Position numbers and translations under genes: made by a program. Positions 23,457-32,208 of a stretch of DNA of 64,000 bases are shown piece by piece. The DNA is from Thermoflexus sp042408815 (GTDB lineage: Bacteria > Chloroflexota > Anaerolineae > Thermoflexales > Thermoflexaceae): the NCBI RefSeq assembly GCF_042408815.1, contig NZ_JBHOQR010000002.1, positions 186,001 to 250,000 of the forward strand. Reading direction: 5' to 3'. A model generated the notes under the pieces. That model searched no databases, was not told where the DNA came from, and saw only the letters and a program-made list of their open reading frames with translations. Each line of letters begins with the position of its first letter. The stretch's first letter is position 1.

Positions 23457-24407
23457 TTAACGGCTAGCTCCGGCGCGCGGGCGCAGATCCAGGCGCGCCC
23501 GCGCGGCCTGGCGCATGGCCTCCGCCCCGCCGGCGATATCCAGCATCTCACTGGTGATCGATTGCTGGCGGGCCTTGTTGTAGCTCAGGGTCAGCGTATA
23601 AATCAGATTCTCCGCGTTCTCCGTCGCATTGCGCATGGCCACCATACGGGCTGAATGCTCGCTGGCCAGGCTCTCCAGAACCGCGTGGTAGACCTGAAGC
23701 TCCACAAAGCGCGGCAGAATCACATCCAGCAATTGCGCCGGATCCGGCTCGTAAATAAACGTCTTGTTCGCCACCGCCCGAGTGTCCAGCCGCTCGACGG
23801 CCTCGGGAACCGCCGGCTCATGGCCCTGGGCGAAGCGAAGCGGCAGCAGCCGCCGGACCCGGGGGCGCTGGACCATCGTGTTAATGAAGTCCGTGTAAGC
23901 GATGTAGATCTCATCCACGCTTCCTTTCAGAAACTCCTCCATGGCCACCCGGGCGATCGGGCGCACATCGGTAAAACGAGGCCAACGAGGCATCGGTGAA
24001 AAATCGGCCACCAGCGCCCCGCGCACTCGGGCCACCGCATCCCTCCCCTTTCGTCCTACAGTAAGAAAGGATACAGGGGCCCGGCTGACGGCGGCGAACC
24101 GAAAGGCCAGGCGGATGACGTTATCATTGTAAGCGCCGCACAGACCTCGATCAGCGGTAATCAAGATCAGCAAAACCTGGCGCACAGGGCGCACGTCCAG
24201 CATGGGGTGAAGCAACGCGCTGGCTTCCGCCTGATGAGCGAGATGGACCAGGACCTCCCAGGCCTTCTGGGAATACGGGCGGGATGCGAGGGTCATCTCC
24301 TGAGCCCGCCGCATTTTGGAAGCGGAGACCGCCTCCATAGCGCGGGTAATCTGGGAGATACTTCGGACAGTCCGAATACGACGTCGCAATTCCCGAAGAG
24401 TAGGCAC
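23457..24407 (-). CDS. atpG: ATP synthase gamma subunit
   Basis: Rotating central shaft of F1. 316 residues, with the N-terminal helix PTLRELRRRIRTVRSISQIT and the C-terminal helix signature RMVAMRNATENAENLIYTLT followed by NKARQQSITSEMLDI, both diagnostic. GTG start at 24407 with GGGAGG 8 bases upstream. Slightly long because of an insert around residues 175-215. Lies between atpA and atpD as usual. Confidence 0.95.
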   Translation of the reverse strand: MPTLRELRRRIRTVRSISQITRAMEAVSASKMRRAQEMTLASRPYSQKAWEVLVHLAHQAEASALLHPMLDVRPVRQVLLILITADRGLCGAYNDNVIRLAFRFAAVSRAPVSFLTVGRKGRDAVARVRGALVADFSPMPRWPRFTDVRPIARVAMEEFLKGSVDEIYIAYTDFINTMVQRPRVRRLLPLRFAQGHEPAVPEAVERLDTRAVANKTFIYEPDPAQLLDVILPRFVELQVYHAVLESLASEHSARMVAMRNATENAENLIYTLTLSYNKARQQSITSEMLDIAGGAEAMRQAARARLDLRPRAGASR

Positions 24408-24552
24408 GACTTTAACCTCCCGACCCGGTCTGTCGGATCACCCCAGCATTCGACGACGGAAAGAAGAGGCTCCTGCCACAACCACTCCGCCCGGATCCAG
24501 AACCCTGGCACAGCCTCCGACACCCCTCAGCCCTCGGGGAATATACCATCGA

Positions 24553-26250
24553 TCACCCCGCCAGCCAGCCGCGGTTGAACTCCTCAATCGCCCGGCGCAG
24601 CTTCTCCTCCATCTCTTTGGTGATCTCCTTCCGCTCTGCAATATCGCGGCCGACCTCCGGGTAGTTCGTGGCCATAAAGCGCAGGAATTCCTTCTCCCAC
24701 TGACGCACCTTCTCCACCGGGATCGGATCCAGATATCCGTTGGTCCCGGCGAAGATCACCATTACCTGCTCTTCCAGAGGCATCGGCTCATACTGAGGCT
24801 GCTTCAGAACCTCTGTCAGCCGCTTGCCCCGCTCGATGATCGCCAATGTGGTCTTGTCGAGATCCGACCCGAACTGCACGAAGGCAGCCAGCTCCCGGAA
24901 CTGGGCCATCTCCAGGCGCAGCCGCCCAGCCACCTGCTTCATGGCCTTCGTCTGGGCCGCGCCCCCTACCCGGGAGACGGAGATCCCCACGTTGATCGCC
25001 GGGCGAATGCCCGCATTGAAGAGATCGGTCTCCAGGTAGATCTGGCCGTCCGTAATGGAGATCACGTTAGTCGGGATGTAGGCCGAGACATCCCCCAGTT
25101 GCGTCTCCACGATCGGCAGGGCCGTGAGGCTTCCCCCCGATCCCCTGACCTTCAGGATCTTCAGGTTTTCCTTATCCGGGCGCGCCTCCAGAGCCTTCAT
25201 AGCTTCTTTGTAACCCAGGGGGCCGGTATACACCTTCCCATCGACTCCCTCTTTGATGTCGATGTCCTCCGGTGCATCCTTGGGGACAATGATGTATTTG
25301 TTCGCCAGACGGGCCGCGCGCTCCAGCAGGCGGGAGTGAAGGTAGAAGATATCGCCGGGATAAGCCTCCCGGCCGGGCGGACGCCGGAGCAGCAAAGAGA
25401 CTTGGCGATAGGCCCAGGCATGCTTGGTGAGATCGTCGTAGACAATGAGCGCATCATTGACCAGCTGTCCATCGACGATCACCCCGTTCTCCATCACCTC
25501 CTCACCCATCGCACAACCCGCATAGGGCGCGATATATTGCAGCGCCGCGGGATCGGAGGCGGTAGCAGCCACCACAATGGTGTAATCCATCGCGCCGTAG
25601 CGCTCCAGGGTAGCCACCAGACGGGCGACCTGGGCCCGCTTCTGGCCGATGGCCACATAAATGCAAACCATCCCCTTCCCTTTCTGGTTGATAATCGTAT
25701 CCACCGCGATAGCCGTCTTCCCGGTCTGGCGGTCCCCAATGATCAGCTCTCGCTGGCCACGGCCGATGGGGATCATGGCATCGATCGCCTTGATGCCCGT
25801 CTGGACCGGTGTATCCACATCCTGGCGCTTGGTCACCCCTGGAGCGATCCGCTCGATCGGCCGATAACGATCCGTCACAATCGGCCCCTTGCCGTCCAGC
25901 GGGCGCCCCAGGGGATCAACCACACGGCCCAGCAACGCCTGGCCCACCGGCACGGAGGCGATCCGGCCGGTTCCGCGGACCTTCATCCCCTGACGGATCC
26001 CGCTGAAATCCCCCAGGATGATCACACCGACATTGTCCCGCTCCAGGTTGAAGGCGATCCCCATCACCCCGTTCTCGAATTCCACCAGCTCGCTGGCCAT
26101 CACGTTGCGGAGGCCCGAACACCGGGCGATCCCATCCCCGGCTTCGAGCACCTCGCCGATTTCGGCGACCTCCACTTCAGGGGTATAGGCCTCGATTCGT
26201 TGCTGCAACGAAGCGATCAACTCCTGCCAGGCGTCTGTTCGATCGGCCAT
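24553..26250 (-). CDS. atpA: ATP synthase alpha subunit
   Basis: Non-catalytic nucleotide-binding subunit of F1. 565 residues, longer than the usual ~505 owing to an extended C-terminal region. P-loop GDRQTGKTAIAVDTI near 170, and SISRVGGAAQTKAMK-type signature (VSRVGGAAQTKAMKQ) are present. ATG 26250 is chosen since it precedes the conserved N-terminus and follows GAGGTG. The gene before it in a standard operon, atpH, is missing here: the delta-like part is fused to the b subunit at 41009-41743. Confidence 0.96.
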   Translation of the reverse strand: MADRTDAWQELIASLQQRIEAYTPEVEVAEIGEVLEAGDGIARCSGLRNVMASELVEFENGVMGIAFNLERDNVGVIILGDFSGIRQGMKVRGTGRIASVPVGQALLGRVVDPLGRPLDGKGPIVTDRYRPIERIAPGVTKRQDVDTPVQTGIKAIDAMIPIGRGQRELIIGDRQTGKTAIAVDTIINQKGKGMVCIYVAIGQKRAQVARLVATLERYGAMDYTIVVAATASDPAALQYIAPYAGCAMGEEVMENGVIVDGQLVNDALIVYDDLTKHAWAYRQVSLLLRRPPGREAYPGDIFYLHSRLLERAARLANKYIIVPKDAPEDIDIKEGVDGKVYTGPLGYKEAMKALEARPDKENLKILKVRGSGGSLTALPIVETQLGDVSAYIPTNVISITDGQIYLETDLFNAGIRPAINVGISVSRVGGAAQTKAMKQVAGRLRLEMAQFRELAAFVQFGSDLDKTTLAIIERGKRLTEVLKQPQYEPMPLEEQVMVIFAGTNGYLDPIPVEKVRQWEKEFLRFMATNYPEVGRDIAERKEITKEMEEKLRRAIEEFNRGWLAG

Positions 26251-26319
26251 CGCCCACCTCGCATCTATGGGATACGGGAACACCCACCCAGCTGGTTATG
26301 TGAAAGGAGTCACGGAGAT

Positions 26320-26325
26320 ATTATA
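26320..26325 (-). promoter_or_regulatory. -10 element upstream of atpA
   Basis: TATAAT on the minus strand, about 70 bases before the atpA start, with TGGG just upstream that may act as an extended -10. No clear -35 box. Fits a separate promoter for the F1 operon. Confidence 0.4.
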
Positions 26326-26407
26326 ACCCAGGCGATTCATCGATGAGGAGGACAGTCGCCCACCCATCGGGATCCTTAAGGTTAATGGATCGCGGGCATC
26401 CCCTCCC

Positions 26408-27472
26408 TCACGGCCTCAGATGGGCGACCGTCTCCGCGTCCAGGCGCTGCACCAGGGCGGTCACCAACGCGATGGCCTGCTCAATGTCATTCCGATGGAC
26501 AATAGCGCCATGGCTGTGGATGTGTCGTGCCGGGACGCCGATCACCAGGGTCGGAACCCCACCTTTATGAAGGTGGATTACTCCGCCGTCGGTGGCTCCA
26601 CCCTCGATCACCGAGAATTGCACAGGGATCCCTATGGATTGAGCGGTCTCCACAGCGAGATCTCGCAACCGGAGGTTCGGGATCATCCGGGCATCATAGA
26701 CAACGATCGTGGGCCCTCCGCCGAGCTTCACCGGCGATTCCTCCGGCTTGATCCCGGGCACATCCCCCGCGATATCCGATTCCAGGATCAGCGCGACCTC
26801 CGGGTTGACCTTCTCAACACTGGTAGCCGCCCCTCGCAGGCCGACCTCTTCCTGAACGGTCGCCACCCCATACACTATATTGGGGTGGCCCTCTCGGGCC
26901 AGACGCCGCAGGACCTCCACCAGCACCGCGCAGCCCACCCGATCATCGAACGCTTTCGCCAGATAAGTCCGGCCGCCGGCCAGCACCTGGAAAGGCGCGA
27001 GGGGGACAATGGGATCGCCCACCCGCACGCCCGCCTCTTCCACTTCTTTTGCGGAGGTCGCGCCGATATCGATATACATATCCTTCTTCTCAACGACTTT
27101 CTTTCGCTCGTCCGGAGGAAGCAGGTGAGGCGGCTTGGCGCCGATCACCCCGATCACATCTCCCTTGTGGGTTTTAATGACCACGCGCTGGCCCAGAAGA
27201 ACCTGGTCGAACCAGCCTCCCAGGGGGGTAAAACGGATGAAGCCTTCGGGGGTGATGTGCTTGACCATGAAACCGATTTCATCCATGTGCGCAGCCAGCA
27301 TCACCCGGGGCCCGTTCTCCCCCTGCCGACAGATCAGACTGCCGATATTGTCCTGTTCCACCTCCCCCACGCCCTCCAGAAGCCTGCGCATGACCTCCCG
27401 AATTTCGGTCTCATAGCCGGGAACGCCGTGAGCTTCCGTGAGAGTTTTGAGGAGCATGGCAAGTTCATCCAT
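26408..27472 (-). CDS. M42 family metallo-aminopeptidase
   Basis: Dinuclear-metal aminopeptidase of the PepA/TET/FrvX group that trims short peptides in the cytoplasm. 354 residues. Metal ligands and catalytic residues are visible: AAHMDEIGFM (His, Asp), KAFDDRVG (Asp), VQEEVGLRGA (Glu-Glu), ESDIAGD (Asp) and HIHSHGAI (His). TET-type dodecamers are common in thermophiles. Start ATG 27472. Single gene, with about 100 bases before the next gene on the same strand. Confidence 0.93.
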   Translation of the reverse strand: MDELAMLLKTLTEAHGVPGYETEIREVMRRLLEGVGEVEQDNIGSLICRQGENGPRVMLAAHMDEIGFMVKHITPEGFIRFTPLGGWFDQVLLGQRVVIKTHKGDVIGVIGAKPPHLLPPDERKKVVEKKDMYIDIGATSAKEVEEAGVRVGDPIVPLAPFQVLAGGRTYLAKAFDDRVGCAVLVEVLRRLAREGHPNIVYGVATVQEEVGLRGAATSVEKVNPEVALILESDIAGDVPGIKPEESPVKLGGGPTIVVYDARMIPNLRLRDLAVETAQSIGIPVQFSVIEGGATDGGVIHLHKGGVPTLVIGVPARHIHSHGAIVHRNDIEQAIALVTALVQRLDAETVAHLRP

Positions 27473-27575
27473 GGGTTCGACCTCCCGATCCTGAAAAGAG
27501 CTCCTGGAAACAAGCTAGCCCCAAAACGGATTCTCCCTGGATCTCAGGAGACTCCAGTTCGGCCATGGAATCCCT

Positions 27576-28817
27576 TCAACGAGAGAGTGCTGCATGGGGA
27601 ACGGATAGCTGTTCGTGAGCCCATCGCCCGTTCATGGCCATCAGCCCGTAACGCTCCGGATGCTGCCCTCGAACCACCCGGAACATGTAAGCGCGATCGT
27701 GGTAATCGAAGATCTCCACATCCCGCTCATCCGTCGCGGACACGGAGACCAGATAAGTTCCCTCCAGAAGAGGAAGGGAAGGAATCGTGTAGATGAGCTC
27801 TCCCTCTCCATCCACCCAGGGGATCTCCAAGCCGGAGAACGCCGTATTGGGACCACAGATGTGAACCCCATCGTGGCGGTGAATCGCCAGACCGAAAACT
27901 GGCCTTTCGATCCGTTCTAAGGCTCGATAACGCAGATGGATATGCACCGTTTCCCCGGTTTCAAACTGATAGCGTTCCGTCCCGCTCGAATCCGTGAGAT
28001 AAACGCGCTCAATCTGCAGACGACCGCTCCCCCAGCGAAGGATGGCGGCTTGCGGATTCGGCATGGCTAGGGACCGCTCATCACAGCGGTGCACATGATC
28101 CAGATAGGCCTGCACAACCCCTGCAGGTGCCCCTTCCATCCGAACCCGGCCGTGATCGAACCATAACACTCGATGGCAAAGACGTTGAACCGCGCCCAGA
28201 TCGTGGGAAACCAGAAGGATCGTCACCCCCGAACGCTGAAGGGCGAACAAATGCTCCAGACACTTCTGCTGAAACGCCGCATCGCCAACAGCCAGCACCT
28301 CATCCACCAGCAGGATCTCCGCATCCAGATACACCGAGACCGCAAAGGCCAGGCGAACATACATCCCGGATGAATAGTGCTTCACCGGGACATCAATGTA
28401 ATCCTCCAGCTCAGCGAAGGCCACAATAGCATCCAGACGGCGGGCCATCTCACGACGGGGAATGCCCAGGAAAGCCCCGCTCAGAAAGACGTTCTCTCGC
28501 CCGGTCAGCTCGGGATGGAAGCCCACCCCCAGTTCAAGCAGAGCCGCCACACGACCCCGGACCTCCACCCGGCCTGAGGTCGGCTCCAGAACGCGGGCGG
28601 CCAGCTTGAGGACCGTGCTCTTGCCGGCCCCATTCGGCCCGATGAGGCCTACAGTCTCTCCGGGTTGAACCTCGAAGGAAACATCATGCAAGGCCCAGAA
28701 GATCTCGGCAGGCGGTCGCCGCCAGAGCTTCCAGCTTTCAACAAAGAGCTCATGGAAAGAACGAGGGCGTTGGCGGTGCATATGAAAGCACTTCGAAACC
28801 CGATCGAAACGAATCAT
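27576..28817 (-). CDS. wzt: ABC transporter ATPase of polysaccharide export, Wzt/TagH type
   Basis: Drives export of lipid-linked polysaccharide. Residues 1-250 form the ATPase: Walker A GPNGAGKST, signature YSSGMYVRLAFA, Walker B ILLVDEVLAVGD, H-loop SHD. The N-terminal SFHELFVESW insert is typical of this subfamily. Residues about 270-405 form a beta-sandwich Wzt C-terminal domain that recognises the glycan end. The permease partner (Wzm) is not adjacent and not in the window. Together with the decayed polysaccharide genes at 14-16 kb it suggests a once larger surface-glycan system. Confidence 0.9.
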   Translation of the reverse strand: MIRFDRVSKCFHMHRQRPRSFHELFVESWKLWRRPPAEIFWALHDVSFEVQPGETVGLIGPNGAGKSTVLKLAARVLEPTSGRVEVRGRVAALLELGVGFHPELTGRENVFLSGAFLGIPRREMARRLDAIVAFAELEDYIDVPVKHYSSGMYVRLAFAVSVYLDAEILLVDEVLAVGDAAFQQKCLEHLFALQRSGVTILLVSHDLGAVQRLCHRVLWFDHGRVRMEGAPAGVVQAYLDHVHRCDERSLAMPNPQAAILRWGSGRLQIERVYLTDSSGTERYQFETGETVHIHLRYRALERIERPVFGLAIHRHDGVHICGPNTAFSGLEIPWVDGEGELIYTIPSLPLLEGTYLVSVSATDERDVEIFDYHDRAYMFRVVRGQHPERYGLMAMNGRWAHEQLSVPHAALSR

Positions 28818-28875
28818 TCTCTTGTGAGCCTCTGGTTTTGATCCGATGAAATTCTATATCGCTGGGCTCCGCTTC

Positions 28876-29754
28876 TTATGTCCGCACGTCCAGACGGGCG
28901 GCGACGATCTCCGCGATCTCCTCAGGGTGACGGGCGACTGGGATGCCCACGCTCTCCAGTTTGGCGATCTTCTCCGTCGCAGAACCCGTTCCCCCTTCGA
29001 TGATCGCGCCCGCATGCCCCATCCGCTTGCCTGGCGGCGCCGTCCGCCCGGCGATGAAGGCGGTCACCGGCTTGCTCATGCGGGTGGCGATGAAATCCGC
29101 CGCCCGTTCCTCTTCCGCGCCACCGATCTCTCCAATCAGCACCACATGCTCTGTCTGCGGATCCTCCTCAAACATCGCCAGGATCTCCACGAAGTTGGTC
29201 CCGGGGATGGGATCCCCTCCAATCCCCACGCAGGTGCTCTGGCCGATCCCGCGCTGGCTCAGGGCAGCGATCACCTCATAGGTCAGAGTCCCGGAGCGCG
29301 AGACGATGCCCACCGGACCAGGTCGGGTGATGTGCCCAGGAATGATCCCCACCTTGCATTCCCCCGGAGTAATAAGACCCGGCCCGTTGGGCCCGACCAG
29401 ACGCACCCCCTTGCGGTCCAAGTAAGAGCGGACCCGGATCATGTCCTGCACCGGGATACCCTCTGTGATACAAACGATCAAGGGGATGCCCGCATCGGCG
29501 GCCTCCAGAATGGCATCGGGGGCGGAGCGAGCGGGGACAAAGATCACTGAGCAATTGGCTCCCGTTGCCTCCACAGCCTCCTTCACGGTATCGAAAACCG
29601 GAATCCCCAGAACCCACTGCCCGCCCTTGCCCGGAGTAACGCCGGCCACCACCTGAGTGCCGTATTCTCGCATTTGCTGGGTATGAAACTGGCCTTCCCG
29701 ACCGGTGATCCCCTGCACGACCACGCGGGTGTTCCGATTGATCAGAATACTCAT
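28876..29754 (-). CDS. sucD: Succinyl-CoA ligase alpha subunit
   Basis: With SucC makes ATP or GTP from succinyl-CoA in the TCA cycle. 292 residues. CoA-binding Rossmann N-terminus (VVQGITGREGQFHTQQM), SRSGTLTYEV, GGDPIPGTNFVE, and the phospho-accepting His in GKRMGHAGAII near residue 250. Start ATG 29754 follows GGAGCGAG. The sucC gene lies 828 bp upstream, separated by a HEPN-MNT pair, which breaks the usual sucCD coupling. Confidence 0.95.
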   Translation of the reverse strand: MSILINRNTRVVVQGITGREGQFHTQQMREYGTQVVAGVTPGKGGQWVLGIPVFDTVKEAVEATGANCSVIFVPARSAPDAILEAADAGIPLIVCITEGIPVQDMIRVRSYLDRKGVRLVGPNGPGLITPGECKVGIIPGHITRPGPVGIVSRSGTLTYEVIAALSQRGIGQSTCVGIGGDPIPGTNFVEILAMFEEDPQTEHVVLIGEIGGAEEERAADFIATRMSKPVTAFIAGRTAPPGKRMGHAGAIIEGGTGSATEKIAKLESVGIPVARHPEEIAEIVAARLDVRT

Positions 29755-29833
29755 AGGGCTCGCTCCTCCATGCGAGAAGGATCAATATCAACTCTCCGTC
29801 CTGCCGCCAAGCGACGTGAGGGAGGACGCTCCC

Positions 29834-30202
29834 TCAGGAATCCTCTCGCGGAAGGCCCGAACGCTCCCAGATCCTCCGGCCTTCACGCATCGCGATCCAG
29901 ACCACAGAGCCAGGCTGTTGGGATAGATCCCGGGCCTCTTCTTCTGTGTAAACAAATATCTCCAGAGGCAGTCCGCTGCGAAGAGGTGTGTATCGCATGG
30001 CTCGTTCAAAGAAGGGCTCGGGGGCCTCCCGCACGATCACCAGCAAGTCGATATCGCTTCCGGGCCCCTCCTCGCCGCGCGCATAGGAGCCAAAGAGCCA
30101 CACCTCCTGCACCTCTGAAGCCGGCTCGATCACCTCCTGTAGCCAGCGCCGCAGGCCCGCCCACACTCGTTCTCGATCAACTTTCCATATCCGAACGGAC
30201 AT
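29834..30202 (-). CDS. MNT-type nucleotidyltransferase (antitoxin of HEPN-MNT pair)
   Basis: Minimal nucleotidyltransferase of 122 residues. The catalytic motif GSYARGEEGPGSDIDLLVI shows GS-x10-DxD with both aspartates intact. In such pairs the MNT protein neutralises the HEPN RNase, in studied cases by adenylylating it. Its start overlaps the end of the HEPN gene by 26 bp, so translation is coupled. Lies between sucC and sucD. Confidence 0.9.
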   Translation of the reverse strand: MSVRIWKVDRERVWAGLRRWLQEVIEPASEVQEVWLFGSYARGEEGPGSDIDLLVIVREAPEPFFERAMRYTPLRSGLPLEIFVYTEEEARDLSQQPGSVVWIAMREGRRIWERSGLPREDS

Positions 30203-30566
30203 AATTCAAAATCTCCTCTGCAAACCGTATGGCCTCGAGGGCCTCCCGACGGGTATAAAGCTCGAAGGGAGCGCCAGCAGGATGGGCGTTTGGATAACGG
30301 GGGCCGATATAATACTTGTCGAGAATACGAGCGGCTTGCAGGAGATCCTCTGGGATCGCCTCGTCGATCTGTTCCAGCAGCAGCCGGACGGAATGGCCCC
30401 AGGCGATCTGATTCCGCTTCAGATAAAGGGCCTTGAGGGCTTTTTCCGCCGCCTGATGGGCGGCGAAGCATGCCCATTCGTAATCTTCCAGCCGCAAGCT
30501 TTCCTGAGCGTGGCGCAAATCTGCCTGGGCCTGCTTCCACCAATCCCGCCAGCGATCCATTCGCAC
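30177..30566 (-). CDS. HEPN domain protein (toxin of HEPN-MNT pair)
   Basis: All-helical 129-residue protein with the HEPN pattern: DLRHAQESLRLEDYEWACF, AAHQAAEKALKALYL, and the RNase-like motif RYPNAH (R-x4-H) near residue 91-96. The motif supports an active endoribonuclease, but some HEPN proteins with it have other roles. Ends within the MNT gene and begins 15 bp after sucC, so it may be expressed from the suc transcript. Confidence 0.88.
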   Translation of the reverse strand: MRMDRWRDWWKQAQADLRHAQESLRLEDYEWACFAAHQAAEKALKALYLKRNQIAWGHSVRLLLEQIDEAIPEDLLQAARILDKYYIGPRYPNAHPAGAPFELYTRREALEAIRFAEEILNYVRSDMES

Positions 30567-30581
30567 TCCCTCACCTTGGGC

Positions 30582-31739
30582 TCACTCCGGACGTTGTCCA
30601 TCCCCCGCCAAATGCACAACAAGCTGAGCGGCTTCCACCAGCGTGGTCGCCGTGTGAAGCGTCACCCCCCGAGCTTCCCGAAGGATGGCCCGCCCTTCTT
30701 CCTCGTTCGTCCCCACCAACCGAACCACCACCGGCACTCGAGGGCGGACCATCTCAAAGGCGGCAAGCATTCCCCGAGCCACCTCATCGCAACGGGTGAT
30801 GCCGCCGAAAATGTTGATCAACACCGCCTTCACGTTGGGATCTGAGAGGATCAGGCGCATGGCCGCGGCCACCCGCTCCGCGCTCGCTCCGCCCCCAATG
30901 TCCAAGAAGTTGGCCGGGCGGCCGCCATAAAGCTGGATGATATCCATCGTGGCCATGGCCAGGCCGGCCCCGTTCACCATGCACCCGATGTTTCCATCCA
31001 GCTGCACATAGCTGATGCCGTATTTGCGAGCCTCCCGTTCGCTCGGGGTCTCCTCATCTTCATCCCGCATAGCTGCCAGATCGGGATGACGGAACAACGC
31101 GTTGTCATCGATGATCATCTTGCCGTCCAGGGCCAGCAAGGCCGGACCGGGGACTATGGCCAGCGGGTTGATCTCCGCTAAAGTGGCATCGTGGTCTTCA
31201 AAGCAGCGATACAGGCCGAGGGCAATCTGGGTGAAAGCAGGCCACAATGAGCGATCCAGACCGATCCCCACAGCCAGAGCCCGCGCCTGGTATTCCCGCA
31301 GGCCGAGCTCCGGCTCGATCAGCACCCGGACGATCTTCTCCGGCGCCGTTCGGGCCACCTCTTCGATATCCACCCCACCCGCAGAAGAGGCCATAGCCGC
31401 CACCCGGCGCCGGGCCCGGTCGATGGTCAGACCCAGATACAGCTCCGCCTGGATCTCGGCGGCCTCATCCACGAGGACCCGGCGCACCGGCAGGCCCTTC
31501 AGCGTCATGCTGAGGATCCGCTCAGCGGCCTGCTCAGCCTCCTCCGGGGTGCGGGCCAGGTGGATCCCGCCGGCCTTCCCCCGCCCGCCCACAAGGACCT
31601 GGGCCTTCACCACCACCGGCTTGCCCAGCTCCTTCGCGATGGCGCGGGCCTCCTCCGGGCTGGTCGCCACTTTCCCCCGTGGGATGGGGATCCCATACCG
31701 CGCGAAGAGCTGCTTGGACTGGAACTCGTGGAGCTTCAT
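30582..31739 (-). CDS. sucC: Succinyl-CoA ligase beta subunit
   Basis: ATP-grasp subunit of succinyl-CoA synthetase, 385 residues. N-terminal KLHEFQSKQLFARYGIPIP, the ATP-grasp segment VVKAQVLVGGRGKAGGI, AEINPLAIV metal site and NGAGLAMATMD are present, as is NIFGGITRCDEVA near the C-terminus. ATG 31739 is used because it begins the conserved sequence and follows a purine-rich site. The HEPN-MNT pair directly follows. Confidence 0.95.
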   Translation of the reverse strand: MKLHEFQSKQLFARYGIPIPRGKVATSPEEARAIAKELGKPVVVKAQVLVGGRGKAGGIHLARTPEEAEQAAERILSMTLKGLPVRRVLVDEAAEIQAELYLGLTIDRARRRVAAMASSAGGVDIEEVARTAPEKIVRVLIEPELGLREYQARALAVGIGLDRSLWPAFTQIALGLYRCFEDHDATLAEINPLAIVPGPALLALDGKMIIDDNALFRHPDLAAMRDEDEETPSEREARKYGISYVQLDGNIGCMVNGAGLAMATMDIIQLYGGRPANFLDIGGGASAERVAAAMRLILSDPNVKAVLINIFGGITRCDEVARGMLAAFEMVRPRVPVVVRLVGTNEEEGRAILREARGVTLHTATTLVEAAQLVVHLAGDGQRPE

Positions 31740-31773
31740 TTCTTTCTTCCCTCTCCATCGAGCTGTGAGCCCC

Positions 31774-32132
31774 TCAATCCAGACGATCCAGGAACCCCTG
31801 AAACGCGCGAAGATCACAGGATACCTGATCGAAGCAAGCGGAAAGACTCTGCGCCCCCTCTCTCAGGCGAGCCCGATCGAACACAAAGGTGGAGATGTGC
31901 CGAACCCCGTGGCGGAACCGACGGTATTCCTCGACGGGGTGGGCAACGATCCGAAGACCGCACCCCGCAGATTCCGAAGGGCTCCTTCCGCAACCAAATG
32001 GCCGCCCGGGCGACCTCCCCAGGCCCGCTCCTGAGGCTGCGCCCGCCGGGCTTCCTCCTCCGCCCAGCGCCGCCAGGCCTCCCGCTGGGCCTCGATCCCC
32101 TCCGGAGTGAGATCCAACGCGGTTTTCAGCAT
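31774..32132 (-). pseudogene. Collapsed MNT-HepT toxin-antitoxin pair
   Basis: From ATG 32132 (GGGGGA upstream) the frame encodes LKTALDLTPEGIEAQREAWR and later LRNLRGAVFGSL, which fits an MNT nucleotidyltransferase up to its GS motif. The DxD part is gone. In another frame, from about 31945, HPVEEYRRFRHGVRHISTF and CDLRAFQGFLDRLD followed by a stop at 31774 match the C-terminus of a HepT-like HEPN protein. A deletion plus frameshift has fused the two halves, leaving no active site of the antitoxin. The gap to sucC is 34 bases. Confidence 0.55.
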
Positions 32133-32165
32133 ACGCCGTCCCCCGGGAAGGAGCATCCGAACCCG

Positions 32166-32191
32166 ATTATAGCACGTGCTTCCTCTCACAA
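32166..32191 (-). promoter_or_regulatory. Promoter-like site upstream of the MNT-HepT remnant and sucC
   Basis: TATAAT on the minus strand at 32171-32166 and TTGTGA at 32191-32186, spacer 14 bases, shorter than ideal. It could drive the remnant and sucC, HEPN, MNT and sucD as one unit. Confidence 0.4.
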
Positions 32192-32208
32192 GCGGTGTTC
32201 CCGACACC

